Assembly (NCBI GenBank): GCA_937976305.1
Contig: CALJSB010000137.1
Location: 1 to 39,123, forward strand
Reading direction: 5' to 3'
Origin: an uncultured Acidimicrobiales bacterium
GTDB taxonomy: Bacteria; Actinomycetota; Acidimicrobiia; Acidimicrobiales; SZUA-35
DNA length: 39,123 nucleotides
The position numbers and the translations under genes were made by a program. The notes below the pieces were generated by a model that made no database searches, was not told the origin of the DNA, and was given only the letters and a program-made list of their open reading frames with translations. Position 1 is the first letter of the stretch; the number at the start of each line of letters is the position of its first letter. Below are positions 39,034 through 39,123 of the stretch, in pieces.

Positions 39034-39123
39034 TGGCGGAGGTGGACGGGAATCGAACCCGCCTGCGATGGATCACACCGCACACCCGCTTTGAAGGCGG
39101 GGGAGCCCACCAGGTACTCATAC
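39034..39123 (-). tRNA. selC: tRNA-Sec (selC), anticodon TCA, 5' acceptor strand outside window
   Basis: On the minus strand: anticodon stem CCCGC/GCGGG with loop CTTCAAA (anticodon TCA), a long variable arm (TGCGGTG, loop TGATC, CATCGCA, 7 bp), a T-arm GCGGG-TTCGATT-CCCGT, the 8-nt 3' acceptor strand CCACCTCC, discriminator G and encoded CCA (39036-39034). The D-stem can form six positions with one mismatch. The long variable arm, 8-nt acceptor strand and UCA anticodon are diagnostic of bacterial tRNA-Sec. Seven to eight bases at the 5' end lie beyond the window. Confidence 0.93.

Noticed and set aside
1..39123. Selenoprotein gene with in-frame TGA
   Set aside because: The TGA stops checked (for example those of RidA, the Fe-S fusion gene and the 52-residue protein) come at the expected protein ends, with no conserved extension downstream.

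Overview
The window looks like a chromosomal segment of a high-GC Gram-positive actinobacterium, most probably of the class Acidimicrobiia (Ilumatobacter-like; this placement is inference). Support comes from a WhiB-family iron-sulfur regulator, a GlnR-type nitrogen regulator beside glutamine synthetases, a tandem pair of Get3/ArsA-like ATPases of the kind seen in actinobacteria, many GTG/TTG starts, and repeated TANNNT boxes 6-9 bases before start codons, as expected for leaderless mRNAs. No phage, transposase or CRISPR array is visible. Coding density is high and most genes look like normal chromosomal genes.

Left part (1-12.4 kb). A truncated membrane protein with a BON-like domain is coupled to an FHA/FtsK-like protein that lacks the ATPase motor. 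A tRNA-Pro(CGG), a stand-alone receiver protein and a STAS-domain protein follow. Next come two coupled Get3/ArsA-like ATPases whose 5' end overlaps a divergent NfeD-like membrane protein, then a WhiB protein, and selB-selA in a coupled operon. FxsA-like and metallo-beta-lactamase-like proteins (the latter without its zinc ligands) precede an ECF sigma factor / zinc-finger anti-sigma / MscS-like channel operon. A second multi-helix membrane protein diverges from that operon.

Centre (13.8-21 kb). A 700-base gene-free stretch holds a row of strong hairpins whose loops are C-rich (ACUCCCCCC, ACUCCCUCC, ACAUCCCUCC), closed by a strong terminator and followed by an 82-bp tandem duplication. This is a good candidate for a 6C-like small RNA and is the most interesting non-coding feature here. 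It is followed by Mrp (Fe-S carrier/ATPase) diverging from an A-type Fe-S carrier, a hypothetical protein, a Tat-exported thioredoxin-like lipoprotein, an unusual fusion of a [2Fe-2S] molybdenum-hydroxylase small subunit to a shortened large-subunit-like region, RidA, a 52-residue membrane protein and serS.

Nitrogen block (22-30.5 kb). Glutamate dehydrogenase, a DUF3179 lipoprotein and a PhzF protein are followed by a glnA-glnR operon (type I, GlnA2-like glutamine synthetase plus GlnR), a divergent type II glutamine synthetase (glnII) and glutamine-dependent NAD synthetase. Together these cover ammonium assimilation, its regulator and one glutamine consumer.

Right part (30.5-39.1 kb). A small His/Asp-rich membrane protein, a coiled-coil VanY-type peptidase, an SDR, a ferritin-like/unknown gene pair, an ABM-domain protein and a primary-like sigma factor starting at TTG are followed by a trimethyllysine-dioxygenase-like gene with an unknown partner. 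The right edge carries the 3' part of selC (tRNA-Sec, anticodon UCA). It directly abuts an HD-GYP/pentapeptide-repeat gene that has lost its start and the front of its HD domain. Thus selA, selB and selC all lie within 32 kb, but no selD and no convincing UGA-containing selenoprotein is visible.
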